DNA of 37,861 nucleotides. Origin: Candidatus Brocadiia bacterium (GTDB lineage Bacteria; Planctomycetota; Uabimicrobiia; Uabimicrobiales; JABWCH01). The translations under genes and the position numbers were made by a program. The stretch spans positions 1 through 37,861 of the forward strand of contig JABWCH010000062.1 in assembly GCA_013359215.1 (NCBI GenBank), written 5' to 3'. Below are positions 1 through 8,106 of this stretch, one piece after another. The notes under the pieces were generated by a model. That model was not told where the DNA came from. It saw only the letters and a program-made list of their open reading frames with translations, and did not search any database. Position 1 is the stretch's first letter. The number at the start of each line of letters is the position of its first letter.

Positions 1-1871
1 AAAGATTCATACCATTCTTTTTGAGGAAGAGGTTGCAAAAAAATACGTATCTGACCACGGCTAGGACGGTAGTGCATTTCAATGGTTTTAACGCTATACA
101 TTTCTCTGCGGATATTCAATATTTTTTCTACTTTTGCAAAAACTTGCTCTGATTGCTTCATGGTATAGTTGTAAGGAAGCTCAAAGAAAAGCACTATATC
201 GTTAATATTCCCTCCTTCTTCTTTTTGATAAGCCACTTTACCAGAAGCATAAAACATAGAAGCCATAAGAAAAGCTAAAACCAACAATGTTTCAATGCGA
301 TGGGAAAGGCAGTATGATAGAGTTCTTGCATAGCCATTGATAATCCTGGAACTCTTTTGCTGTGTCGCAATTTTTTGTGGCTGAATAATATAGCGGGCGG
401 CAACAGGGATGATTACCATGGAAACCAAAAGAGAAGCAAGAAGAGAAACAGTAACAGGAAGGCCCAATCTAAGCATATAAAAACGAAAGCCTGCTTCATC
501 GTTCATTAAAATCAAGGGCAAAAAAACTATGGCCGTTGTCAGCGTAGACATGCTGATAGCCAGGGCGACTTCTTCTGTCCCTGCCAAAGCAGAAGAATAA
601 GGGTCTTTCCCTTCAAAAAGTTTACAATATATATTTTCTACAACAACAATAGAATTGTCCACAACCATACCAACAGAAATCATCAAGCCCATCATGGTTA
701 TCAGGTTCAATGTCCAATGGATAAAATAGAAAAAAATAAGCGTTATCATCAAAGAAAGCGGTATAGATAGGGTCACAATCATGGTCATACGGAATTTTCT
801 TAGAAAAGCATAGAGAATCAAAATCGCAAAAATAGCACCCCAGATGCCAGAGCTAACTAAGTTGTCTATGGATTCCTGGATAAAGTCGCCTTCATTGAAT
901 AGAATTTCTATCTGAAACCCTTTTAGCTTGCTATTTTGTATGCTTTCCTGAAAAAGGAATTCTTTTATTTTTTTGGAAAGCTTTGCTGTGTTGGCGATAG
1001 ATTCTTTATAAATGGCTAAAGTAACGGCTTTTTTGCCATCTATCGTATGGCAAAAATCATCTTCTGCGATTTCATAGGTAATGTCTGCAATGTCTTTAAG
1101 GCATAGGCTGCCTTTGATGGGTATGTATTGGATTTCATCCAGTGTTTTATATCTTGCAACAGAACGAAGCCATATTTTTTGCTCTCCCTCTTCTACAAAT
1201 CCAGCGGGCATGGTGAAATTATCCCTTCGAAGTTGCTGCATCACCTCATAAAAATTCAGTCTATAAGCATTCACCTTATCCTGGTTTACCATAATCCATA
1301 CAGTTTTTTCTTGGGCACCGCTCAGCTCTACTTTCGCAACTCCATCCATTCTTTCTATAGGCTTTTGCAGATGATGCTCCAAAATAAGATATGGATCGGT
1401 TTGCCTTATTTTCTCTGCAATAGCAACCCAAAGGATGGGGCGATCTTTTTCCGACCATTTATAGATGAAAATATTCTTTACATCATCAGGAAGCTCACTT
1501 TTTAAACGATCCATGCGGTCTTTCATCTGGGCATAGATGATATTCATATCGCTTCCCTGGGAAAACTTTACCATGGCACTACAGCCTGTTTTTCCACTTT
1601 TGCTTTCTATGCTCCGAACCCCCTGGACGGTTCGTATCTGAGCTTCCATTGGTTTTGTTATTTGTTCCTCTACCTCGCTTGGATTTGCATTCGCATAGGG
1701 GATTTGTATCCACAAAAAAGAAGGATTAAATCCAGCAGGCATAAGTTCTACTGCAATCTGCTTCAGAGCAATATAGCCCACTACCAGAACAGCAAGAAGT
1801 ATCATCAAAACCCCCACAGGCCGATGAATAAAAAGCGATGGCAAAGATTTCTTTTCTGATGCGATTTTCAT
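1..1871 (-). CDS. RND-family efflux transporter permease (AcrB/HAE type), 3' end outside window
   Basis: This is an inner-membrane proton-driven exporter subunit that normally works with a periplasmic adaptor and an outer-membrane channel. The reading frame is open from an ATG at 1871 to the left edge, giving about 623 residues of a family usually near 1,000-1,050. The start is supported by AAGGA a few bases upstream. The N-terminus reads SLFIHRPVGVLMILLAVLVV, the usual first membrane helix, and is followed by the porter domain. The TM4 signature GMVVDNSIVVVENIY lies around residues 395-420. It has Asp-Asn where AcrB has Asp-Asp, a variant seen in SwrC-like and other distant exporters. Several hydrophobic helices follow, then the second large periplasmic loop begins. 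The substrate cannot be read from the sequence. Adaptor and outer-membrane partners are not in the window and may lie to the left. Confidence 0.93.
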   Translation of the reverse strand, partial: MKIASEKKSLPSLFIHRPVGVLMILLAVLVVGYIALKQIAVELMPAGFNPSFLWIQIPYANANPSEVEEQITKPMEAQIRTVQGVRSIESKSGKTGCSAMVKFSQGSDMNIIYAQMKDRMDRLKSELPDDVKNIFIYKWSEKDRPILWVAIAEKIRQTDPYLILEHHLQKPIERMDGVAKVELSGAQEKTVWIMVNQDKVNAYRLNFYEVMQQLRRDNFTMPAGFVEEGEQKIWLRSVARYKTLDEIQYIPIKGSLCLKDIADITYEIAEDDFCHTIDGKKAVTLAIYKESIANTAKLSKKIKEFLFQESIQNSKLKGFQIEILFNEGDFIQESIDNLVSSGIWGAIFAILILYAFLRKFRMTMIVTLSIPLSLMITLIFFYFIHWTLNLITMMGLMISVGMVVDNSIVVVENIYCKLFEGKDPYSSALAGTEEVALAISMSTLTTAIVFLPLILMNDEAGFRFYMLRLGLPVTVSLLASLLVSMVIIPVAARYIIQPQKIATQQKSSRIINGYARTLSYCLSHRIETLLVLAFLMASMFYASGKVAYQKEEGGNINDIVLFFELPYNYTMKQSEQVFAKVEKILNIRREMYSVKTIEMHYRPSRGQIRIFLQPLPQKEWYES

Positions 1872-1930
1872 ATTTTTCCTTACTATTACAGCCAGTGCCA
1901 GCGGAAGTAAATGAGGGAAAGTTATTTATA

Positions 1931-2046
1931 ATAGGAGTTACGCAAAGAGATTTTTATTTGGGGGAAAATTTTTGTAAAAATTTTCCCCCAAACCCCCTTT
2001 AAAAACTTTTGTATATTTATTTTCCAATAGGTTATGCTAAAAATTA
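1931..2046. repeat. Palindromic intergenic repeat family R1, copy 1
   Basis: This is a non-coding repeat of about 115 bp. It starts with ATAGGAGTTACGCAAAGAG and contains a 17-bp stem with a 2-nt loop at 1957-1992 (arms TTTGGGGGAAAATTTTT). It continues with ACCCCCTTTAAAAAC and ends near GGTTATG.AAAAAT. Near-identical copies lie at 10954-11068 and 16690-16790, and a degenerate copy at 17926-17990. This copy sits between the coiled-coil gene and the RND gene. It could terminate transcription, but the other copies sit in convergent and divergent contexts, so it looks like a dispersed element. Confidence 0.85.
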
Positions 2047-2061
2047 ACATAAACCTTGCAT

Positions 2062-4584
2062 TCAATGAGAAACTGACAGGCTAATCTTGGATAGTTGATT
2101 CTCCTGGAAATGGTATACAGGGATTTCTTCTTTACGAATATCAGAATATTGGATGAGAACAAGGCTGTTTCTGTCAAGACTGTCTATCATCTGGATTTGC
2201 TTGACCCTTTTTCCTAAAGGGGTATCTTCCCAAGGTCGTAATGATAAAATTTTTAGAACTTTGCTCTCTTTATCGCACAGTTCTATCTGGTAAGGCAAAG
2301 AATTTTTAGCTTCTATAATAAAAACAAGCGTGGGAAAAAGAACAGAGTCGTCTTTGGCCTGGAAGCGCAGGCGATAGAAATTTTGCTTTTCTACGGTTTG
2401 CTTGCTTACATCGCCTGCAAAAGAATATCTATTCTGATTCATTTCGTTCAAGTAAGACAACACAGTAAAGATTTCATTTTGCTTCAGGGAAAGAGAATCG
2501 CGGTAGAAAGAAGACGCAAGCCGCTTGGGATAGTTGTCCTTCCTTGTGTATAACCAGAAAACTTTCTCTCTCTCCAAAAATACGCTCCCAAAGTCCTCTT
2601 TAGGCGCAAGTAGCTTCACCATAAAGTATTTTTGGCTGTTTGCTTCCAAAAATTTAGAATAGATTCTGGCCCTGGCCTGATGGTATATGCGGAATTTTTG
2701 TTCTTCTTTTTTGTAAAAGCTTATCTTGCTATCGTATATCGCAGAGCTAAAATCCATGGCTGAAAAAAATTCTGCTATGTTTTGCTTTATCTGCTCCAGA
2801 GTTATATCTTCTTTTGTTTTAGGCGTTTCTCGTTGCTTCGCAACACTCAGGGCTAGTCTCTGTGTCTCCAGTAAAACCTGATTGTTTCGTTTTTCTAAGG
2901 CTTCCAGAGGAATAGAAAAAACAGCGAACCTTTTCTCTGCCTGGTTCATCTCTATCAGAAGGCTGCTTGTATATTCAGGGAAAAGCAGACTTTTCTTTTC
3001 TTTTTCCACAAGACTTTCTTTTCCAAAAAGAACAGAGAAAAATTTTTCATATCTTTTTATTGCAAGGGAGCTGAAAGTTTCTAAATGCCCCAAAAAAGTA
3101 TCATCGAATCGGTCGTATTGTATTCCCAGTTCTTCTTGTATAGATTGAAGCTCTTTTTCTTGTTTTTGCAATTTTTCCAGATCTTTGGAAGCCAGATCTT
3201 TAGAAAATTGCTCTATATTTTTTTTGCTTTCTTCTATATTTTTAAAATATTTCTGGAACGTCTGAAGATTCCTTATCCTCAAAGTAAAGTAATCGTTATA
3301 GATTTTTTCTATTTCCTTTTGTTCTTTCTGGATAGCCAAAAGAACTTTTTCCTGGCATTCGGATTGAAGGGAAATGTCATAGCTTTCTTGTAGCCATGTC
3401 TGGATTTGCTGGCTCATGGTATCGAAATTTTCTTGCTGCCTTGCCTGTGCGAGGCTCTTGTTTCTCTCTTGCCAGAGAGCAAGATTTTTCTGGCTGTTCT
3501 GGATCTCTTCCTGGAAATGGCGGACATTCTCCTGGAATCGAAGCTGAACAGGCTGCGTAAATGCGAGCAGCCTGGACTGATAAAAGCCTTTATCCTTAAT
3601 GGCTATTTCTGTATATATGGACTGCACCTGGTGGAAAAAGCCTTGCGTGCTTTCTTGCAATAAAACCGTACTTTGAAGCAACTCCTGATACTTTGCTGGC
3701 AAAACCGCAATTCTAGCCTCTGCTTTCTGTATGGATTCCTCAAGCAAAATATGCTCTTTTAATACCTTCTGACGGGCGGCAAGCAATTGTTTCTTTTTCT
3801 GGATCGCAGCTTCTTCTTCTTCGATCTTTTGCTTATCTTCTTCTATTTTCTCTTCTTTTTTGACTAGAGTTTCTTCTTTTTTAACCAGAGTTTCCTCTTT
3901 TTTTCCTAGATTTTCCTCTTTCTTACCAAGATTTTCTTCTTTTTGCCCAAGGTTTTCTTCTTTTTCCCCTAGCTTCTTTTCTTTTTTTCCCAGATCGGCT
4001 TCTTTTTGGATCACTTGCTTTTCTCGAATTTCCAAAGCTTTTTTCAGGCTCTCTATTTTTTCAGCAAGATACCCCTCGAAGGCTTCTTTTTGAGCAGCAC
4101 TTAAGCCATATTTATAATAAAAGAAAAACGATATGAGCATAGCAAATAAAAAAATACAAACCAATTGGTATACTTTCACTTTCTTTTTTTTATGCTCTAT
4201 GGCTTTAGTTGCTGTTAGTTCAAGACTCTGTATATATTCCAGACTATTTTGCAAAGTCTGCTGCAAACGCAGGGTTTCTCTGTAAAGCTGCTCTTCTTCT
4301 GTCTGAGGCTCTTTGTCCAGGCTAAAGGCTTTGGTTCTTCGGACAACTTTTTTGCTTTGATCCAAAATCATCTGGCTTGTGGAAAGAACTTCCAGGGTCG
4401 CCTCTTTGATTTCTTCAACCTGAATTTCCGATTCTTTTTTTTTGCGAAGGGATAAAGAAGTGTTGTGAATACGCTCTACGCTTTCCTGCAAATCGTTTTG
4501 TTCTTGAAAAATCCTCTCTACCTGCGATGAATCAAGGGAATCATCCGAAAGGTATTGCTTTTTATTTTGCTTTTCCATCTCCAT
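2062..4584 (-). CDS. Large single-pass membrane protein with long coiled coil, unknown function
   Basis: This 840-residue protein is not one I recognise. Residues 1-135 are charged and helical. One strong membrane helix follows at about 137-160 (QLVCIFLFAMLISFFFYY). The next 120 residues or so are a heptad-type coiled coil with near-perfect 7-residue units of the form LGKKEEN, LGQKEEN and LVKKEET (residues about 195-250). More helical coiled coil extends to about 560. The last 280 residues are mixed alpha/beta without a motif I can name. The N-terminus is probably cytoplasmic with the bulk exported, although topology is inferred only from the single helix and flanking basic residues. GGAAAGGG lies upstream of the ATG. 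The gene follows 4640-5497 by 55 bases, suggesting co-transcription. Confidence 0.85.
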   Translation of the reverse strand: MEMEKQNKKQYLSDDSLDSSQVERIFQEQNDLQESVERIHNTSLSLRKKKESEIQVEEIKEATLEVLSTSQMILDQSKKVVRRTKAFSLDKEPQTEEEQLYRETLRLQQTLQNSLEYIQSLELTATKAIEHKKKKVKVYQLVCIFLFAMLISFFFYYKYGLSAAQKEAFEGYLAEKIESLKKALEIREKQVIQKEADLGKKEKKLGEKEENLGQKEENLGKKEENLGKKEETLVKKEETLVKKEEKIEEDKQKIEEEEAAIQKKKQLLAARQKVLKEHILLEESIQKAEARIAVLPAKYQELLQSTVLLQESTQGFFHQVQSIYTEIAIKDKGFYQSRLLAFTQPVQLRFQENVRHFQEEIQNSQKNLALWQERNKSLAQARQQENFDTMSQQIQTWLQESYDISLQSECQEKVLLAIQKEQKEIEKIYNDYFTLRIRNLQTFQKYFKNIEESKKNIEQFSKDLASKDLEKLQKQEKELQSIQEELGIQYDRFDDTFLGHLETFSSLAIKRYEKFFSVLFGKESLVEKEKKSLLFPEYTSSLLIEMNQAEKRFAVFSIPLEALEKRNNQVLLETQRLALSVAKQRETPKTKEDITLEQIKQNIAEFFSAMDFSSAIYDSKISFYKKEEQKFRIYHQARARIYSKFLEANSQKYFMVKLLAPKEDFGSVFLEREKVFWLYTRKDNYPKRLASSFYRDSLSLKQNEIFTVLSYLNEMNQNRYSFAGDVSKQTVEKQNFYRLRFQAKDDSVLFPTLVFIIEAKNSLPYQIELCDKESKVLKILSLRPWEDTPLGKRVKQIQMIDSLDRNSLVLIQYSDIRKEEIPVYHFQENQLSKISLSVSH
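3835..4015 (-). repeat. In-frame 21-bp tandem repeats coding for KKEExL heptads
   Basis: Imperfect 21-base units occur inside the coiled-coil gene. On the minus strand they read approximately GGTAAGAAAGAGGAAAATCTT, and each codes one heptad (L-G-K-K-E-E-N or a variant). About seven to eight units are recognisable. The unit length equals exactly two turns of a coiled coil, so copy number can change without breaking frame or heptad register. Confidence 0.75.
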
Positions 4585-4639
4585 ACCTGGCCCTTTCCAA
4601 AGAAAAAACTCGAACTCTTACCAAAACTTTAAATTGCTT

Positions 4640-5497
4640 CTAATCCATAGAAATCTTTTTATCCTGGGGTTCTCTGATAAAGGTAAGGAAAGAAAACTGG
4701 TATTGATAGATTTCTCCCTTTTCATCTACCCATGATGTTGTTTTAAGACCAGAAAAAGAAGTTTGTATGATATAAACAGGAATCTTATTTCCATGCCATG
4801 AAAAATCGGCCCTTCCCTTGACAACAGAATCCGTTGTCCGAAAGCTTTGTGTAATAGGGTCGAACCATCGCGTTTTGATTTGCTTGCCCACAGAGAGCTT
4901 TGGATACTTTCCACTAAACCCAATAGGATTGCTCACCATTGTGCCAACAGGAATAGAAAAAGTCTGTGATACCTTTTCCCCATTTTTAAGAATATCCAGA
5001 GAAAGCTTGTTTCCTCGGATTTTTCCCTGGCACGCCAGATCCAAAAAGCTCGACTTCAAAAAGAGGGCGATCTCTTTAATCTGAAAGTCTGGGCCAACAT
5101 ACACATTGCTTTTTAAAAGGATTTCAAACTTTTTAATACTTTCTTTCTGAGCATTGAAAAGCGATTTCAATTGATCCCACAAAAACATGGTAGTTATGGG
5201 CAAAGAGAAACGGCAGTTGGTATCCACATCGAACGTCCCATCCTCGCGCGGATGCAAGGTTGTTTGCATATAGCCAATTTTGGTTCTGGGAGTTATGCCA
5301 TAGTATATGCCCATGGTCGTCTTTTGCTCTGTTTTAAGATCAGCCAAAGTTTGCCTGTAATTGCTTTCCATAACATTAGAACCATCAGGATAGTATTCTG
5401 CTCTTACCAGTTGGTACATCATAAAAAACCAAAACACCGCAATTCCCAATATAGAAAAAACCGCTTTTCTGTTTTTCCAAAATTCTTTCCATCTCAT
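4640..5497 (-). CDS. Membrane-anchored periplasmic protein, unknown function
   Basis: This 285-residue protein has an N-terminal membrane anchor at about residues 11-32 (AVFSILGIAVFWFFMMYQLV). A mostly beta, probably periplasmic, domain of about 250 residues follows. I recognise no family. I placed the start at the ATG at 5497, not at an upstream in-frame start near 5665. AGAGGAG at 5504-5510 sits at ideal distance from 5497, and the membrane anchor then lies at the N-terminus. The upstream 56 codons would read through a palindrome-rich spacer and look non-coding. The gene is first in a probable operon with the coiled-coil protein and the RND exporter. A role with that exporter is possible but unsupported. 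Confidence 0.82.
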   Translation of the reverse strand: MRWKEFWKNRKAVFSILGIAVFWFFMMYQLVRAEYYPDGSNVMESNYRQTLADLKTEQKTTMGIYYGITPRTKIGYMQTTLHPREDGTFDVDTNCRFSLPITTMFLWDQLKSLFNAQKESIKKFEILLKSNVYVGPDFQIKEIALFLKSSFLDLACQGKIRGNKLSLDILKNGEKVSQTFSIPVGTMVSNPIGFSGKYPKLSVGKQIKTRWFDPITQSFRTTDSVVKGRADFSWHGNKIPVYIIQTSFSGLKTTSWVDEKGEIYQYQFSFLTFIREPQDKKISMD

Positions 5498-5920
5498 AGT
5501 AAGCTCCTCTCTTAATTTTGTGTCCCATTTCGGCCAACGAAAAAACAATCGTAGTATTCGTGTGTATGGGTCATTGTAGCAAAATTTTTCTTTTGATACG
5601 ATCTTTTTTTTGTGTAATACAGCACTTTTTGCTTGCGTGCATACAGAGTATACATCAGATTCCAAGAAATTTATCCACAGATTACATAGATTACACAGAT
5701 TTTCAAAACTTTTATCTCCGCAATCTATGTAATCTGCGGATTATTCTAAACGATAATGATAGCGATAAAAATATCGAAAGTCCACTTAATATAAAACGCT
5801 AAACGACTTAGAAGATATAGAAAAAATTTTATTGTAATCGTTTTCTTTATTTATTAAAATCCTGCATTCCTCCTTCACAACATTACCAAATTTTTTTTTA
5901 GAAATGGTAGCTATATTTTT
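5498..5920. other. Divergent intergenic region between 4640-5497 (minus) and the SMC operon (plus)
   Basis: This 423-bp spacer must hold the promoters of both divergent operons. It contains the inverted repeat at 5674-5740. I see no convincing sigma-70 promoter and no conserved coding sequence. A short open frame at 5518-5802 overlaps the palindrome and has no ribosome-binding site, so I treat it as chance. Confidence 0.6.
5674..5740. repeat. Inverted repeat with CAGATTACATAGATT arms
   Basis: The left arm at 5674-5692 (TCCACAGATTACATAGATT) pairs with the right arm at 5722-5740 over 19 bases with one mismatch. The 29-base spacer contains ACACAGATT, a third partial copy of the same word. No protein is encoded. 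It looks like a small dispersed palindrome, although no second copy is present in this window. Confidence 0.8.
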
Positions 5921-7264
5921 ATGCAAGAAAAGGAATTAGAAAATAAAGAAACAAATGATATAGAAAATTTTGATGAGAAAGAACAAAAAGATACAGAGGA
6001 AATTTCCCTTTCTTCGTATCTTAGAGAAGATATTGCATTAGAAGAAGTGCCTTCTTTAAAAACAGCCCAAACTTGCACTTCTTTCTTTTCCTTATTCAAA
6101 GAATTAGTACGCAATAATTTGAACGATTTTTGGATAAAGTTCGCCATTTTGTTATACTTTTCTCAGGATAAAGACAAAACAGAATGGACACCCCAGGATC
6201 TTGCCAATGGGCTTTACTGGCTTAAAGAAAATCACAGAAAAAGGTTGGTTTGGCAACTGAGCAAAAGCGGCTGGATAAACTATACAGACGGAACTTATAA
6301 GCTTTCTACTTTTGGGAGAAGCATTCTGACTATGCTGGTTGCTTTGACACAGCAAGAAAAAGTACCCGATGCACTAGGTGCAAACATTTCCTCTCTTACC
6401 TTGTTAGAAATGTATCAAAACGATCCAACCAATACACTGAGAATGTTTTTAAACGAGCTTATCCGAATCGACAACGAAATCCAGAATACATTGGAAAGCA
6501 AATCCGAGTATCTTGTCCGTAAGCTGAACCGACGCATTCGCGCTCAGTTCGATATTGCAGTAAAGTCCAGGCAACATTTGGAAAATTTGCCAGCAAATGA
6601 CTATAATGCCTATCGGTTGAAACAGGAAATCCACGAAAAGCTTTCCTCTTTTCATTCCAGGCTTTCTCATATACAGCGTGTCCAGAATGATCTCGTAGCA
6701 AGACGCATCATCCTGGCAGACCAGTCTTTGACTCAGCATGATATCAATACATTTTTGATTACCTCTACAGTGGATGGACTGGCACAGCTTGGGCGGAGTG
6801 CTATTTCTCCCCCCATCTTTATTGGCGAAGTTGTCCCACAGCTCATGATCTATGAGACAGAATGGCAAATCGAAAAAGAAAGAATAGAAGAAGAACGCAG
6901 GGGATGGAGTATTGCAGAAATGGCAAACGAAAGCGAAGAAAAATGGGTGAGCCATAGCCGCTTTCTCAACCTGGTAGGCGAAGTAAAGCATAAACTGAAT
7001 CGTGACAAGAGCTTTACAATTGAAGGCTTTGTGCCTTTTGAAAACTGGACTACCTCTTGCTTCCGATTCTGTATGCTTTCTCTTCTGGAGAGCGGTGATA
7101 TTCCTGGTCAGATGGAATTTATCCAGCAGCAAACCTGCCCTAAATTAAAAGTAGAATATCCTGATGATGAAGCTCAAGCTTCTGCTGTGATGCTCAACGA
7201 TCCTTTTTCTGGTGTTAAAGAAATTACCAAGGGTGTTGTTACCCAAGCCGAGGAAAAAAACTGA
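5921..7264 (+). CDS. Kleisin-like subunit of an SMC complex (MksF/MukF/JetA-like)
   Basis: This is a 447-residue protein. By position (first gene, before a KITE-like gene and an SMC ATPase) and by fold it is the likely kleisin that bridges SMC heads. After an acidic leader of about 45 residues there is a winged-helix-like segment, about residues 65-145 (FWIKFAILLYFSQ through LVWQLSKSGWINYTDGTYKL). A long helical region (about 160-300) follows that could contact the SMC neck, and a C-terminal part (about 310-430) could contact the SMC cap. This matches the MukF/MksF/JetA layout, and 447 residues is close to those families. Sequence identity to any of them looks low, so the family call is inference. 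Its stop overlaps the next start (TGATG). The ribosome-binding site is weak. Confidence 0.7.
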   Translation: MQEKELENKETNDIENFDEKEQKDTEEISLSSYLREDIALEEVPSLKTAQTCTSFFSLFKELVRNNLNDFWIKFAILLYFSQDKDKTEWTPQDLANGLYWLKENHRKRLVWQLSKSGWINYTDGTYKLSTFGRSILTMLVALTQQEKVPDALGANISSLTLLEMYQNDPTNTLRMFLNELIRIDNEIQNTLESKSEYLVRKLNRRIRAQFDIAVKSRQHLENLPANDYNAYRLKQEIHEKLSSFHSRLSHIQRVQNDLVARRIILADQSLTQHDINTFLITSTVDGLAQLGRSAISPPIFIGEVVPQLMIYETEWQIEKERIEEERRGWSIAEMANESEEKWVSHSRFLNLVGEVKHKLNRDKSFTIEGFVPFENWTTSCFRFCMLSLLESGDIPGQMEFIQQQTCPKLKVEYPDDEAQASAVMLNDPFSGVKEITKGVVTQAEEKN

Positions 7265-8097
7265 TGGAATATACCAACGAAGAAGCTACCCTTTTATGCG
7301 CTCGTTTATTAAGACAAGGGTATGTAAAAAAAACAGAATTCCCCACTTTAGAATTAGACGAACATCTGCTTAAAGAAGTCCAGGATAAGCTCGCCCAAGT
7401 TGGTTTAGAGCTGGTTCTTAATACATATTCTTCTTTTTATGCTGTTCGCTTTCAGCCCAAAACACAGGAAACTATAGACCAGTCTAACAATCTAAGCTTA
7501 AAAAACAGCGAAGTTGCCATGCTTGTCATTCTATGGTGCAAACTGATATTGCCCAAACGAATCTCCATGGAAACTTCCCTGAAAGCCAAAGAAGCCGAAT
7601 TCCATGCAGCATCAGGAGAAGCATCCAGACAAAATGAATTGCCTTTAGGACAGCCAACCCCTGAACCAGCCATGCCTCCTTTGGAAACTTTGTCCAAAGA
7701 AGAAGCAGAGATCATGGAAAAAGAAAAAAAAGAGTCTGATAAGATTTTTGTAAAGATGAAAGAGCTATGGGCGGAATTCGGAGAGCATTTTAGTTCTAAA
7801 ACCTTTTTTAAAGCAGTATTGACTCGCCTGAGCCGTTTGCAGTTCATCCGCATCCATAATGAAATCATAACAGAAGGAATTTTCTTGGATCTGCTCATCG
7901 ATGGTCAGCAAATGGCGAATGAAATCAAGCGATCCGCTCTTGCCTATAAGCTGGCTGGATTGGGAGAAGACGATGATGAAAAAGAAGATTTTATGGATGG
8001 TGAAGACGATGATGAAACGGAAGAAATGATCGAAGTAAGCGAACTCGAAGGCTCTGAAGAAATGGAAGAAGACGAACTAGAAGAAGAAACCGATTAA
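7264..8097 (+). CDS. KITE-like winged-helix subunit of an SMC complex (MksE/MukE/JetB-like), acidic C-terminus
   Basis: This is a 277-residue protein. The N-terminal 100 residues, with EEATLLCARLLRQGYV, VGLELVLNTYSSFYAVRF and SEVAMLVILWCKLI, resemble the tandem winged-helix proteins that bind the kleisin in Muk, Mks and Wadjet complexes. A variable linker (about 110-155) leads to a second winged-helix-like part (about 160-230: KELWAEFGEHFSSKTFFKAV, RLSRLQFIRIHNEIITEGIF). The last 45 or so residues are almost entirely Asp and Glu, which is unusual for MukE or JetB. The gene overlaps the kleisin stop by one base and ends nine bases before the SMC start, so the three products are probably made together. 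The role is inferred mainly from the operon. Confidence 0.68.
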   Translation: MEYTNEEATLLCARLLRQGYVKKTEFPTLELDEHLLKEVQDKLAQVGLELVLNTYSSFYAVRFQPKTQETIDQSNNLSLKNSEVAMLVILWCKLILPKRISMETSLKAKEAEFHAASGEASRQNELPLGQPTPEPAMPPLETLSKEEAEIMEKEKKESDKIFVKMKELWAEFGEHFSSKTFFKAVLTRLSRLQFIRIHNEIITEGIFLDLLIDGQQMANEIKRSALAYKLAGLGEDDDEKEDFMDGEDDDETEEMIEVSELEGSEEMEEDELEEETD

Positions 8098-8106
8098 GGA
8101 AAGGCA

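Noticed and set aside
5518..5802. 94-codon plus-strand gene
   Set aside because: It runs through the CAGATTACATAGATT palindrome, has no ribosome-binding site and reads as translated repeat.
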